Shown here piece after piece: positions 1 to 12,712 of a DNA stretch of 59,262 nucleotides (position 1 is the stretch's first letter; every line of letters begins with the position of its first letter). The notes under the pieces were generated by a model, which did not search any database, had not been told where the DNA came from, and worked only from the letters and a program-made list of their open reading frames with translations. Both the position numbers and the translations under genes were made by a program. The stretch is from Paramecium sonneborni (lineage: Eukaryota; Ciliophora; Oligohymenophorea; Peniculida; Parameciidae), in the NCBI GenBank assembly GCA_905182985.1, contig CAJJDN010000127.1:124334-183595 (forward strand), in the 5' to 3' direction.

Positions 1-171
1 TAGTTAAATAATTTCAAAATTAAAATGATTTGAAAAGTTCTTAGTTTTTTATGTTATGAAGAAATAACATATTTAAAATAATAGAAAAGATTAAATAATT
101 GGGGGGTTATAGTTTTATAGAATGAATTTATTGATTTCATTATGGGATTTGAAAATTAGTTAATAAAAATA

Positions 172-1675
172 ATGGAAATTAAATATAAATGGATATTTTC
201 TCTAATTCTAAGTACAAATGTGTTAATAAATTTGGATCATGGAATTATTCCTGCAGGTGAGAATGATAAATATAATATTTAGCAACTTAATAGATAGAGG
301 CATCTCTAAACTTGAGTGCTGAGGAATTGGGATACCTGGGGTCTTTAGTTTATGCAGGTATATCATTGGTTGGGTTATTTGGTGGAAAGCTATTTTTACA
401 TTTTAATGCTAAGCTAATAATAACAATTAGTTATTTTGGAATGTTAGGTTCTTTATTAATGTTTCCTTAACATTACAAGAGTAGTTGGTTATTTTATTTG
501 AGTAGATTTTTAACAGGATGTGCATAAGTAAATAAAGTAATAATATTCATTAGGCACCGATGATGATTTATTTTCCTGTTTGGGTGGATAATTTTGGTGA
601 AGAATCAAAGACAATATGGTTAACAATATTATAGGGGGTGATTCCATTGGGAATATTTGTAGGATACGTATTATCAAGTGTTATTTCGAGTATATGGGAT
701 TGGCAATTAGCATTTTATGCTTAGATTGCATTATTAATTCCATGTGCATTATTTTTTATATTTTTTGTAAGAACAAAAGATTTTGAAATAAAAAAAGCAA
801 GAAGAAGTAAATTTGAGAAGAAATCAGTGAATGCTGAAGAATTAGGTTCATCAATGTTAAGTGTAAATTCGAATAAATCATATTGGTATATGATGAGAGA
901 ATTATATTCTATAAAATTATGGTTGTGTTGTACAATAGTGATAAGTATATTGTATTTTATAGTAACTGGAATATAATTTTGGATGACTGATTATATGATA
1001 AGTGAGATGCATTAAGATAAGAATACAGTTAATATAGTATTTGCTGTAGTTTCAATAACAGCACCAGTATTTGGTTGTATAACAGGTGGATTAATAGCTT
1101 AGAAATTGGGAGGTTATGAAAGAACAAAATCATTATATATCTGTGTATTATACTGTTCTATATGTTGTTTGAGTGCAGTTCCAGTTCCATTTACAGAAAC
1201 ATTTTGGTTTGGTGCAATGTGTGTTTGGTTTCTATTATTTTTTGGTGGTGCAATAGTACCTCCATTAATGGGAATAATGTTATCGTCAGTTCCAAAACAT
1301 TTAAAGGCATTCGCAAATTCAAATACCACAATGTTTTAAAATCTATTTGGATTTTTACCAGCACCATCTATTTATGGATTTCTTATGGAAAGATATAGTG
1401 CAAAAGTTGCTGTAATTACTTTAATGTATTATTCTTTTGCTGGATTATTGTTTATGTTAGTTGCAGTATATTTTAAAAAATAAGAAATCAAGAATAGAAA
1501 GAATAATACTAATACTGCAATTATTAATAGAACAGAATCAGTTCTTGAAGATGAAGAGAATTTCAATATTACAGATAGGGTACTTTAATATGGAGATATG
1601 CCATTAAGTGTTTCATTAGCTTAACATATTGATGATTAGATTCCTAATTATGATTATGAAGATAATAAAGAATGA
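172..1675 (+). CDS. MFS transporter, spinster-like
   Basis: Multipass membrane transporter of the major facilitator superfamily, about 483 aa after removing introns at 257-282 and 528-553 (26 nt each). The first helix ends in a charged signature (NLDHGIIPA) like that of spinster-type MFS proteins, and about twelve hydrophobic stretches follow through residue ~430. The C-terminal tail is hydrophilic. An in-frame ATG also exists at 142; I chose 172 because it puts the first helix close to the N-terminus. The substrate cannot be read from sequence; spinster relatives move lipids or sugars. The family call is good, the subfamily moderate. Confidence 0.85.
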
Positions 1676-1779
1676 AAATGAAAATAGTAATACATCATTT
1701 TTGAATAATATATATCTCATATTTTTTCATTGTTGATTAAAATAATAAATATTATTATTATTCAATTTAATATTACAAA

Positions 1780-2359
1780 ATGTCTGCAGATAGTCCTTAA
1801 GTTTTCATTGTTGGTAAAATAGCTGGAGCTACTAATTTTACACATTCATCTATTTATGTCAAATATTTCTTTAGAGTTGGAGATCATTGGAAAAAGATAT
1901 CAGGATAAGAAGAAGGAGAGACATTTTAATCATCTTCTTAACATTCAAAATTTGTACCTCTTGAACATCCTATTGATCTTAATTATGTAACTAAATCTGT
2001 TAGAGGATGGCCTAAATTACTTGTAGAAGTATGGGAAGTTGATGATTAAGGTAGAAATTCACTTGCTGGTTATGGTCTCACTTCACTTCCTATTGAACCT
2101 GGTGAATATCAATTTGACATTCGTAAATTATATTATTATTATATTAATAGCTTGTTGGAGACCTTAAGCTAGTTTCTTTGATAAACTTATTGGTGCTTTC
2201 CCTGAATTAGTTCATAGAGATCTGTTATTCTCTGGAGAAAGTAGATTTGGCTTTAAAGTTGAATCTACAGGAAATATTCATATTGAATTAGCAATCATTA
2301 CTAAAGATTTTCATTTACATGGAGTTCAAATTTCAAATAAAAATTATTTGAATTAATGA
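1780..2359 (+). CDS. B9D2: B9 domain-containing protein 2 (transition zone)
   Basis: Component of the MKS/B9 complex at the ciliary transition zone, the gate that controls entry into cilia; B9D2 works with B9D1 and MKS1. The product is 183 aa (human B9D2 is 175 aa) with one 28-nt intron at 2123-2150. B9 hallmarks are in order: an N-terminal GKIAGATNF strand, HPIDLNYVTKSVRGWPKL near residue 65, LAGYGLTSLP near 95, and a CWRP motif right after the intron. The near full-length match makes this one of the firmest calls in the window. It points to a ciliated organism. Confidence 0.96.
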
Positions 2360-2390
2360 TTAATATCTATATATATATCTTCATCTTTTT

Positions 2391-4235
2391 TCACTACAAC
2401 ACCTAGTTTAAATTGTAATAAGAAATTTTTAAATTTCTCTCTTATTCTAAGATTCCTTAAAACACTTAATCCTCCTTTAATTTTTACTAACCTCCTTCTT
2501 TCTTTTTTATTTCCAAATAATCTATCGATTACTATAAATCTTTTTCATATTTCTTTAATAAAGGTTTCCATCTCTATTCAAATTAATTTTTCATCTCTGC
2601 CTTTTTTAACTACTATTATACTCATATAAATTATTACCAATTATTATAATAAAAATGTTGCAGAATCAAATAATAATAATTTCTCATCAATATTTCCTAT
2701 CTCTTTTCTATATATTGCTTAAATCAAAATATCATAATTCTTCAATAATATTTCATTCTCTATTTATGCCTGAGCACTTCTAAAATGATTTACTAAATGT
2801 GATAACAAAACATAATTTTATGATTTATTTATACATTATTCTAATATTCTTGTCCATGCCTCTGGTATAAATGAATTTTGTGCTTTTTTCCAAGCTGATA
2901 TATATGGCTTCTCATCTGCCAATCCTGAACCTGCTTTCTCCATTATTAATATTATTATTTAATCAAATGGTGTTGTAAAATGATTCGCTGCCTTCAATTT
3001 CATTGTAATATCTCTCTAATTTAAATACTTAACAATCAATTCTATTAATTTACTTTGTATATCACATTTAAATGCTGTTAACTTCTTTTATTCATACAAA
3101 ACTCCTATCAATATTTTCAATTTATAATCTACTGTTAATATTTACTCCAAACTACTATTTATCAATAATTCTTTTGTCAAATAACAAACAAATGCTGGAT
3201 TATATGTTTATTCATTTGAATAACTCAAATATTGTTAAGGTAATTCTTTATCAAATTAAATACTGAATCTTATCCAATTTATATAATTTTCTATTATCTC
3301 CAATTTATTATCATGAATTTCATTAACCATTTAATTTGTTTAAGTCAATAATGTTTATATCACTTCTTAATCCAATTAAGAATCCTTCATAGTTTATTCA
3401 GCCTCCAAAATCCCTTATATTAAATCTGATAAGAATAATAAAGTATAATGCTTAACTAATAACTTTGGTTCCTCAGGTTTTCTACTTAATTAATTATCAA
3501 AATAATCATATTTAGTATCAATACCATACAATTCACGTATAGCTACTAATTATGTTTTAATTTCAGGAAATTTTTTAATTGAATCAAAAATTCTCTTAAA
3601 AAATGAAACAGTCCAATTTTGAAAATTGTTCATATACAATTTAGTAAATTTATTATCTTCATTCAAATCATTTTGAATTTACTATTATTTATATTTTAAG
3701 AATTTCTGCAATCCTTCATTAATAACAATTAGAATAACAGGAAATATTACTGCTAAATGAATTTCTCTTTTTTCTATTTTAGGAAGTATTTATACATATA
3801 TTTCTAGAAGTACAAATTTCTTTTCAACTGTTTTTTGTTATCTTAATATACTAATAATTAGTGATGTTTATTTTACTCATTTAAAAAGATAATAAGAACT
3901 TTATGATTCTCAGAATAATAAACACGTTTAATAATATATAATCCTAATAAATTTGCATCATTATTATCTTTTTGTAATAGAATTTTATCCCAACCCAATT
4001 AATATAGTAATTCATAGACACCTCTATTTGATATATATAGAGCAAATTTAATGAATAATTCAACATTAGAATTGAAACATGAATCATCGATTTATTCAAT
4101 TTATTAGTTTATTTAAAGAATTTATTCTGAATTCAATGTACTTTTTTTTTGTATTTTAGTAGTTAGAGTTTGTAATTATTCAACAAATCTCTCTTCTGTA
4201 ATTTCCTTATTATTAAATTATTCAAAAAACTCCAT
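2391..4235 (-). CDS. Helical-repeat-like hypothetical protein
   Basis: Encodes about 597 aa with two short introns (26 nt near residue 120 and 25 nt near residue 520); the exons sum to a multiple of three. The protein is rich in Leu/Ile/Gln/Lys, with alternating hydrophobic helices resembling an armadillo/HEAT-like solenoid in the middle and a charged, probably coiled-coil C-terminus. No catalytic motif or transmembrane segment is visible. I do not recognise the family. It ends only 31 bp from the stop of B9D2 (convergent) and starts 27 bp downstream of the next minus-strand gene's stop. Confidence 0.75.
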
Positions 4236-4262
4236 TTTTTTATTAAAATTAAATTAAATAAA

Positions 4263-5775
4263 TCAAATAGCAGGATTCCGATGCAAATATGGTAAAGTAT
4301 TTGGATCCTTAGGCATTTTTTCATTTTTAATAACTGAAATCACAGGTCCAGGAACAGATTACTCTTATAAAGTTTTCTTAGCTTCTCTTTCCAAAATTTT
4401 TCTAATTGATGAATTTGAATGAACATTTGATATATTCTATGAATTTCATATATATAAAATGTGTTACTTTATATTGATTAAGAATTTCATCAGCAACATG
4501 TTTAGCAATTCGATCTTCTAAAGAAACTTTTTGATCTCCATTTGTAGTAGTTTTATCCCAATCTTGTTTACCTTATTAAATTAAATCTTATTTCTTTCTC
4601 AATTAATTTAATGAATCTAATTAATTGAATACTTACTTTAAGTTTTTTCAGAATGTACTGATTTTGCTTCATCATTTTTTCCAAGAGACTAACTAATTTT
4701 ATCATAAATATCAGGTTCTCTTTATTCTTATTTCTTATCTCCTTAATCTAATTTATCTTTCCAATTTTCTTCTTTTTTTATATCAGAAACTCTTTATTAT
4801 AATGCTTTTAACATAACATTAACCTATTTTTTAATTCATATATATTAATGGATTACTTCTAAATCATTTATATATGAATCATAGTCTAAATTTTCAACAA
4901 AATCAAGTAATTCATCTTCTTCTTGTTTGGTATGTTATTCTTCTTCCTTTTATAATATAAAATATGATAAATAACTTCTTTAGTCATAGCCCAAACTGGT
5001 TTTGTTTTGTATCTCTTCTTTTGATCTCCTTATTTTGTATCCATTTTATTATCATTTTTGATTTCTTACTATTTTATGGTATCTCTCTCTTCTAATTTCT
5101 TAAGATTTTCGGCAGTCAATTATACTCTTGAAATTAAGATAACAGCCTCACGTTTTGCTTTTCGGCACATCTTCATGTAACTCTTTCTTGATAATTTCAT
5201 TGATTTATTTGTATTCTTCCTTCATTTTTTTTGTCATTTCTCTATCTTTCTTGGCTAAATCTCTAACTCTTTGAAATTTTTCATCTTCTTGAACTTATTA
5301 CTCTTCTTTGGCATATTTTTTCATTTAGTTTTGTAATTTGAATTCTTCAAGCCATTTCTTATGTCTTTCTAGAACTGGATTCATTGTAGCTACAATTACT
5401 TTTGGCTCCTCATATTTTTTTGTTAAACCCCATTGATCATAAGGTTAAACTCTAGAACAGAAAGGTCTAATTAAATATTTATAATTAATACTTCTCCTTT
5501 ACTATCATAACATTTTCATTTGGCCTATTACAAAGCATTACTCCCTTGAAGTTATTTATTGGAACATCCATTTTATTATGTAATTATTATTTAAATTTAA
5601 TCAATTTCAATCGCTCTCCAAAAATGAAAAATCTATTTCTGGCAATATCATTATCTCCATATAATTAAGTCCAAATAATATTATAAATAAATTCTTGAAT
5701 ATTATGATTGTTTAGCTTATGAAATAGACTTTAAAATATAAATTATTAAGTAAAATAAAAATTTTAATAAATCAT
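4263..5775 (-). CDS. Coiled-coil protein with apparent frameshift
   Basis: About 458 codons across six exons (introns of 25, 29, 33, 20 and 31 nt). The N-terminal part contains GVMLCNRP, PFCSRV and PYDQWGL; the centre is a highly charged coiled coil; the C-terminal third has KPVWAMTKE, EEDELLDF and a final LPYLHRNP segment. Reading needs a one-base shift near 5151-5162, where frame one ends PKSKT-stop and the overlapping frame continues REAVILISRVQLTAENL. The style suggests a conserved axonemal coiled-coil protein, but I cannot name it. The start is uncertain: the frame stays open upstream of 5775 to about 6000, and 5571 is an alternative ATG. Confidence 0.6.
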
Positions 5776-6090
5776 AGCCTTTTTAATCTTATTGATAGTC
5801 TAATTTAATCTCTAATAATTTATTTAATAAACATCCAAAAAAATAACTTATCTAAAAAAAATTGATCTTTCATCGAAATAATTGATAAACTCAATCCAAT
5901 TAATAATTTGAATTTAAATAATCAGAATGTATATTTCTAATTATAGATTTGATAAAATTTTGAAAGATTAATAACCATATAAATTTGATTATTATTTACC
6001 ATAGATTTAATTGAATCAGGAATAATAGAAATGAGTTTATTAATTTGATAAATAATTGTATAAATAAAAAATATAAATGTATATATAAAT

Positions 6091-8161
6091 TCATCTAAAT
6101 ACAATCTAGAAGGCATTCTAAACAATTTCATAAAACTTTTGAGCATCTTAATCAATTGTGTCTAATCTGAATCCAATGTTGGCTTAATTTCCAAATGGAT
6201 GTTTGTCAGTCATTTATTTTTTTTTGAGTATAAATTGTAGGATAGCTGTAATTTTTTCATCTAAATAGATTGGTGCAATAAACACTGGTAATATTGAAGA
6301 AATGTCTGTATTTTCATCAAAATGATCTTATCTTGTGATTTAAGTAAAGATTTGAGGTTTACCTTTTAAATAAATTTAATAAGCACATCCAGCCTGTAAT
6401 TAATAAGTTTTACCATATATCCAAAATTAATTATTTTCAATAAATAAGAGTTTAGTTTATGCAATTTAAAATATTTACATAGCAGATTCTTATAATGCTG
6501 AACAAAAATGTTCTTTATCTTTACACAAAATCAATCTATTAAAGCATCTATAAAAGAGATCTCTATAATTCAATTCTTTAACTAAGGCTTCAAAATCCAA
6601 AATACTTTAAACAACTGATTTACTTAGCATATTTATCAATAGTCCATAATATTATGAATCTAAGAATAAATTCTCTTAGATATTTTATATCTATGAATAT
6701 TATTGTAGAATACTTCAAGTATTCCGCAAGGTTTTTAACTATTTCCCATAATAGGAAGTAATAGAAAGTTTTTACCAAATACTTCATTGTATTCTGTTAT
6801 ATATAGTAATTCTTGTTTTTTGGATGGACTTCTTATACCATAATCTTCAAATACTAATTAACTAAAAACTCCATCAGTAAGTAAGGCGACATGTTAAACT
6901 CCATTACAATCATATGTTTAAGCTCTACATGTCATTCCATCAATAATCCATAAATGAACAATTTCAGTTCCAAATATAGATCTAAATGCCTTACTTACAT
7001 GAATTTGAAAATCTTAAATACTTTTATAACTTATCATTGTTATAAATTCATTCATAATTTAATTGATTTTTTCAGAAAAGTCTCTTGCACTAATAAATTG
7101 AGCTAATATGATTTTTAAAATAAAAATAATACATGCTACTAAATTAATGAGATCCTTCTTTTATTAAATAGAATCTAATGTAACAACTTAATTTGTAAAT
7201 ACTTCTGGTCCATGTTCAATTAAATCTAATAAAAAATCACAATCATCATTATCAAGATCATTCAATCTAAATTCTAAATTATTAGGTAATGTATTCGGAT
7301 TAAAAGCATAATTTGAAATCTATTAATTTTCAGTTATAATTTCTTTAACTCCTATTTTTTTTGTTTTTAAGGAATCTAATTTTTTAGTTAATCTATTATT
7401 TTATTAAATTAATTTAGAATTCAAATCCTTTAGTCTTTCATTCTCCTTTTCTTTTTTTACTAAGTCCCTTTTGAGTTATTCATTATCTCTAATCAATTCT
7501 GATAATGTATTCCTCAAATCTTCAGAATGAGACTAATCTATTCTAAATCACAATTACATATAGATTTTTCTCTAACATCATTTCTATTCTCTTCTCTAAG
7601 AACTTTATTTTTTTGTATTGTTCTTCCACTAATTTTTTTTGTTGTAATAAATCTCTACATAATTTATGTTAATCTTATTAAGAGAGACTTAATTATTTCA
7701 AATATCCCTCATTGTCCATTTTGTAATGATTCTAAATTTATATCCATAAAATTATACTTATTAGTCTTTTAATTTTTGTATTGTCTATTTTTACATTACA
7801 CTCTCCATAGTCACCTGATCTAATTACTTGTTCTTTTAATTTAATTCAATTTCAGTTTTAGAAATGCTTTTTAGAGTTTTCGCGATCTCTTGTAGACTAC
7901 TCATAATTCTAGTCTATTCTACAGAAGTGCTACATTTCAATGATTCAGCTAACTATTCTATGTAATAGAGTCTATTTTCAATAGCCTTTAATATTAATAA
8001 ATATTGTTAACATTGTCATAACTACATTATGATTCCATTTTTCGAGATTGATTGAAAACTGTAGTTGTTCTTTCATCAGGCAATGTTTTAAGTGGATGAT
8101 CAGAAAATAGTCTTGGACTCTATACTTATTTCATTCGAAAGGCACGATTAGTACTGCTCAT
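6091..8161 (-). CDS. GAF-like domain coiled-coil protein
   Basis: Encodes 656 aa with four introns (26, 26, 25 and 23 nt). Residues ~70-250 are a long coiled coil; the rest looks like two consecutive GAF-type sensory folds (FRSIFGTEIVHLWIIDG... and a second one ending in PVFIAPIYLDEKITAILQF). GAF domains bind cyclic nucleotides or small ligands or act as dimerisation modules; no output enzyme domain is attached here. Similar coiled-coil/GAF proteins occur in ciliate basal bodies and cilia, but assigning this one there is inference. The stop at 6091 is followed by an open frame belonging to the next minus-strand gene. Confidence 0.65.
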
Positions 8162-8936
8162 TTTAATTTAATGTTTTTATTTATTTTTTTTATAAACTAT
8201 CAACTCCCAAATTCATTTAAGTTTTCTTTGTTTAACAAATATAGATAATACAATATTATGAGATATATGCTATCTACAAATTCATAATTTTGTTAAAAAT
8301 TTATTTATAGTATTTTAGAAATATAGCTAAATCATAATTATATTTGTAGGATTAAAATTTATGATTACCGTTGTTCTTAAAATAATAGTAAATGATTTCT
8401 ATAGGATTTATAACTCAATATATAAATTTAATCATCAATCAACTATATTAATATAATAAACCACTATCTATTAAGAATTTTATCCAAACTAAAGGAACTT
8501 CTCATAATAAAATTGACATTGTTGATTTTTGATGACAATTCAATATAAAAAATAATAGAGACACTATTTAATCTTTTTAAAAGTTGACTATTTTTTATTT
8601 AAAAAAGTGAAGAATGTGAAAGGAGCAACACTTGTGTAATATTTATAGTTTTACAGAAAATTAAATTCAATAATATACTAAATGGAATATAATATTTGAT
8701 GTATCTATTCCAAAAGGCTGATTAAATAGAATTAAATAACAGAATTAATTCTTTCTTAAATATATGATTTATACATTTACTTTTTTAGCCAATAAAAAAT
8801 TTAGAATTATATCTTCTAAAGGAAATTGTAATAATTTTATATTGAATATATGACTTTCGATTTTAGAATTGAAGTTCTTAAGACAATAAAAATCTTCAAA
8901 TATTTTACAATAAATTATTGATATATATTTATTTTT
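8162..8936. other. 775-bp gene-poor spacer
   Basis: Very A+T-rich sequence between two minus-strand genes. I found no frame with convincing protein composition on either strand, no tandem repeat and no RNA-like palindrome. It is long for this genome, where most spacers are under 100 bp, so a decayed gene or an unrecognised ncRNA is possible. Confidence 0.5.
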
Positions 8937-11590
8937 TCATTCAAATTCAGGGTTACATAATTACATTAATAGTTCTTTATTTGTCTTTAAAGTTATTTTT
9001 AATTAAGTAGCTCTTTATCTATATTTCATACATGGCTCAAAATTTTTTACTGATTAAATATTTGGAAAATATTAGTGCCCATATTATTCATCTTCTTCTA
9101 ATTATATTAATTCTCTAAATAATTTTTCTTTTTTCTTTTTATCAATTTCACAAACTTAAGTTGATATTAAACAACCAACAGGTCTATGATCAGATACTTA
9201 AAAATTTCCTTTAATTTTATCATACCATTCAACTGAATGGATGGCAACTTTTTAGATTTTTTTTAAAAGAATTCTATCAGTAAAGGAAGGTACTCTTTTT
9301 TTCACAGTGTCATAGATTTCAGTTCCAATATCAAATTTATATGTTGGTAAAAATTAAATATCAGCTTCATTAAATTACTTTAAATATTAAGATTTTTATT
9401 TTTCTAAATGCAATTAATCATATTCTTTTATATTTAATGATAAGATACCTTTTAAATGTTTTAAGATTGCATCTTTTTATTCTTGAATTTAAATATTTTG
9501 ATAATTTTAAATACTTGCTACAACAGATTGTTGAGCTAAATTGATTCTAAAATTCATATCTCCAAATGTGATAGCCCAATCACATTAATTTAATTCAGCT
9601 CTATTATGAATGTAATCAAATGCAGCTATTCTATCATCATTACATTTTTATCCAGCTGGTAAATGTACATTAATAAAACAGATATTACTATCATAGAATC
9701 GTAATTTAATGATCTATTTATATAATTTATTGTTACCACTCCTCCTTTATTTCCTAATGATTATCCAAATCCATATTTGACAATTTCAGTTTTAACATTT
9801 GAAATATGTAATTTTTCATCATCTAAAACAAACACTAAAATGAAAGTACCAACCATAACTTATTAAGCTGCTAATACATATTTTGCTTTTGTATTTAGAC
9901 AATTGTATAGAATCTATTTCCAATTTTCCACAACATCTCTATTCTACCTACCAACTACTGTTAGAGTATTTAATTTAACTAATTCCTAAAATCCAATAGC
10001 AACAATATGAGGAGGAGTTGTAAATTAAAATAATTAATTATACAATTATTTATCATTTGGTTAATGAGCATTAATATTCCAAGTAACTACATAAACACTC
10101 TTTTATAATAATTAAGTATATTCATTTTCTCTCTTTTTCATTGTTCTTTCAAGCATCATTATATTTTCATTAGATTAACTTTCAGAAATAGGAAATCCTA
10201 GAATTCGATGAATAACTTCTTTTAATTGTTTTTCTTCTACCATATTTTTATAAAATTAATTTAAATCACTATTTTATTAACCAACTTTATATATTAATCT
10301 TAAATGATCTCCATTTTCCATCCATTTAGATTTAAAATAGATAAGAAATGGATGAATATTATGAATGCTTGGAATATCTAAATCAACATAAAGTTATTAG
10401 GTATTAAATTCTTCGAGAATATCCACTTTAAAAGATTAGAGCATTTTTTAGATTGCTATCATTGCAATTTTAGTCATAATAATATTAGTTTGATCTAAAC
10501 AATCATAACAATTAATTCTTATAATATTTTGTTGTCTTACTCCTAATGTAGAAGAGAAATCAACTTAATCAATTAATTTTTCTAAGAATCTATTAATAGA
10601 ATCTAAATCTTTATTGAGAAATGTTTTTTTAAAATTGAATTTGTAGATATTCATTTAATCAGATTCAGTTAGATATCTATCTAATTAATTTGAGAGTTAT
10701 GAATCATCATCAATTAAATTAACAAAAAGGATTTTGAAATAATTTGACAATAGTATTTGACAATGTTTGTTAAGTGCTTTTTTTGGATCTTCTTAACTGA
10801 TAACAATAGAATTATTAAAGATATTGTATTACCAAAAAAGAGGAACACTACCTCTACATAAAATTTATTTAGCTTTTTCGTTATTCATATAAAGTAATTA
10901 TTCAGTTTCAGTGTAATTAGCAACATTACCATCAGAATCTATTCCTGTATCATTTCTAATAGAACCTCCTTTATAGAAAGATCTTCGACTAATTAAACAA
11001 TATTTAATTTAATTTAAATTTTTTAATGTTATTTAGAATATCCCAACATAACCTTAAATAATTTTCAATTACCATTCCGGTGGAAACATCTTACAAAGAT
11101 TACTATTCCACCAAAAACGATTATGTTAAAAATTTGATTAACTAGTTAAATCTATTCCATAACTAAAATAAAAAGAGTTTATAAATAAATTCTTCACTTT
11201 TTCTAATTAATCTTTCTCAAAATTATCATGTTCTGGTTCTTAATGTTTCTATATTGATAAAACTAAAATATACTTTATCTACATATCCTACTTTTGTAAT
11301 TTGATAGATTGGCCATCCTTCTAATTCACCAATCATATATACATCTTCTATATACAATAAGACAGGTTTTCCACTTACTTCAAATATACCTAAAATACCA
11401 AAAATCTTTCTAGGTTGAAAACTCTAATCGAACTTTTCTTTACTTTCCCACATTTTCATATTTCCTCTATCAATAATCAATTTGTTAGATATTCTAGTGA
11501 ATTAAGAGTCAGGATCTATCTAGAGTTTCTTTAAATTTGTACAATCATCTTATTAGGAGTTAGAGTCAATCTCATTAATGTTTGATTCAT
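8937..11590 (-). CDS. Synaptojanin-like Sac plus 5-phosphatase
   Basis: Phosphoinositide phosphatase with an N-terminal Sac domain and a C-terminal inositol-polyphosphate 5-phosphatase domain, the synaptojanin/Inp51 layout, acting on PI(4,5)P2-type lipids in endocytosis. Sac features: [28 protein letters not shown], and a P-loop reading [12 protein letters not shown], where the catalytic Arg of CX5R(T/S) is Gln. 5-phosphatase motifs are intact: [31 protein letters not shown] and SDHRPVGC. The start at 11590 needs a 23-nt first intron, giving the natural Sac start [10 protein letters not shown]. Further short introns lie in the Sac half. The Sac half may be inactive while the 5-phosphatase half looks active. 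Confidence 0.9.
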
Positions 11591-11640
11591 AATATATATA
11601 TAATATATATTATATATTTATATTTATATAAATTTTAACA

Positions 11641-12097
11641 TCAACAATCTTCTTCTTCAAAAACTTGAGATTATATATAAACTGATATATACCTAGATGA
11701 TGATGAAGAATCAGATTGAGAATCTGATGATGAACTTGATATTTTTTAATTTCTAACCAGTGAGTTATTAAATTATCTATTTAAATCGGATAATTTAATA
11801 CTTGCTGCTTTAGATCATAGCATCTTCATTATCATCTACCACAATAAAATGACTTTATATTAATTCTTTTAATGCTGATTTAGTTATTCTCACCCTTTTA
11901 TCATTCTTACATTATTATTTTTCGATGACTTTTTTATTTTTTTCTTGCTTTCTAATCACTGTATTTTAAACTTAAGGAACTTAAGCTCTTTATTCTCTTA
12001 ATAGTTCCTTTGTTACAACGGACATCACTCCATGCACAGACATTACACGTTTACGTTTACCATCAACTATTGAAGATTTCTCACTCACTTCTTTCAT
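11641..12097 (-). CDS. Small basic/acidic-tail protein
   Basis: Encodes 143 aa with one 25-nt intron. The N-terminal two thirds are strongly basic (KRKRV, KNDKRVRITKSALKELI) and the C-terminus is a run of Ser/Asp (SSSSDSQSDSSSSS) followed by an acidic end. This charge pattern is typical of nuclear or chromatin-associated proteins, but no known domain is recognised. A second possible 29-nt intron would give a shorter Ser-rich end; the full-length model keeps exons divisible by three. Its start lies 15 bp from the 3' region of the next minus-strand gene. Confidence 0.6.
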
Positions 12098-12111
12098 CTA
12101 TAATATTAAAT

Positions 12112-12694
12112 TCAATCTAAATTATTTCTTCTAATACACTGAATTAATATTATCTCTTTAAGAATATTTCTAATTAATCTTTTATTGTCTCTTAAATTTA
12201 TATTTTATTATATTATAGATTATTCATCATCTTGAATCCAACTCAAATTTTTTGTTTTATAATCATTAATTTAAACCTATTGTGAAACTATATGAATCTC
12301 ATATTATCAATATTTATACTATTGATCAATCACTTCTAAAATTGCTTATCATCCCAGAATATTCTTAAAACTTTGTCATTTTCTTTACTTTCAAAAACCA
12401 ACAAAAATGCAACCTTCAATATCTCTCTAAATTATATAGACCGATCAACTTATTTTTTATATTGATTATTACAACAATTGAATTTCTGTAATTTGGAGGT
12501 ATATAAACTTTAATCTGTGTTTTAAAAGAATAAATAAACTTTAAATATTCCTTTCTCAAATAGTATTTCTTTAGAATCTAATAATAGACATACCAAATAA
12601 GGATATCATTCATATTTTTTTATAAAATCATAGTAGGATCATTTAATTTTTATAAATCATTTTGTTTCTTCATTAGTATTTTTTTGCAAATCAT
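12112..12694 (-). CDS. Hypothetical protein, exon structure unresolved
   Basis: A minus-strand coding region starting at 12694. A clean two-exon model (23-nt intron) gives 113 aa ending at 12330 and containing VYIPPNYRNSIVVINI and KENDKVLRIFWDD. A further coding-like stretch in another frame (NDYKTKNLSWIQDDEQ) continues to a stop at 12112. I could not find a phase-consistent intron joining the two, so either the gene ends at 12330 or a splice or frameshift was missed. No family is recognised. Its ATG is only 18 bp from the ATG of the divergent gene at 12713. Confidence 0.45.
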
Positions 12695-12712
12695 CTATTT
12701 TATATAATAATA

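Noticed and set aside
5937..6155. Hydrophobic minus-strand frame MPSRLYLDEFIYTFIFF at the end of the GAF-like gene.
   Set aside because: Needs a 19-nt intron and then stops; the GAF-like gene closes cleanly at 6091 with all exons divisible by three.
7527..7772. Plus-strand hydrophobic frame of about 80 aa.
   Set aside because: Lies antisense to the coiled-coil region of the GAF-like gene and is a complement shadow.
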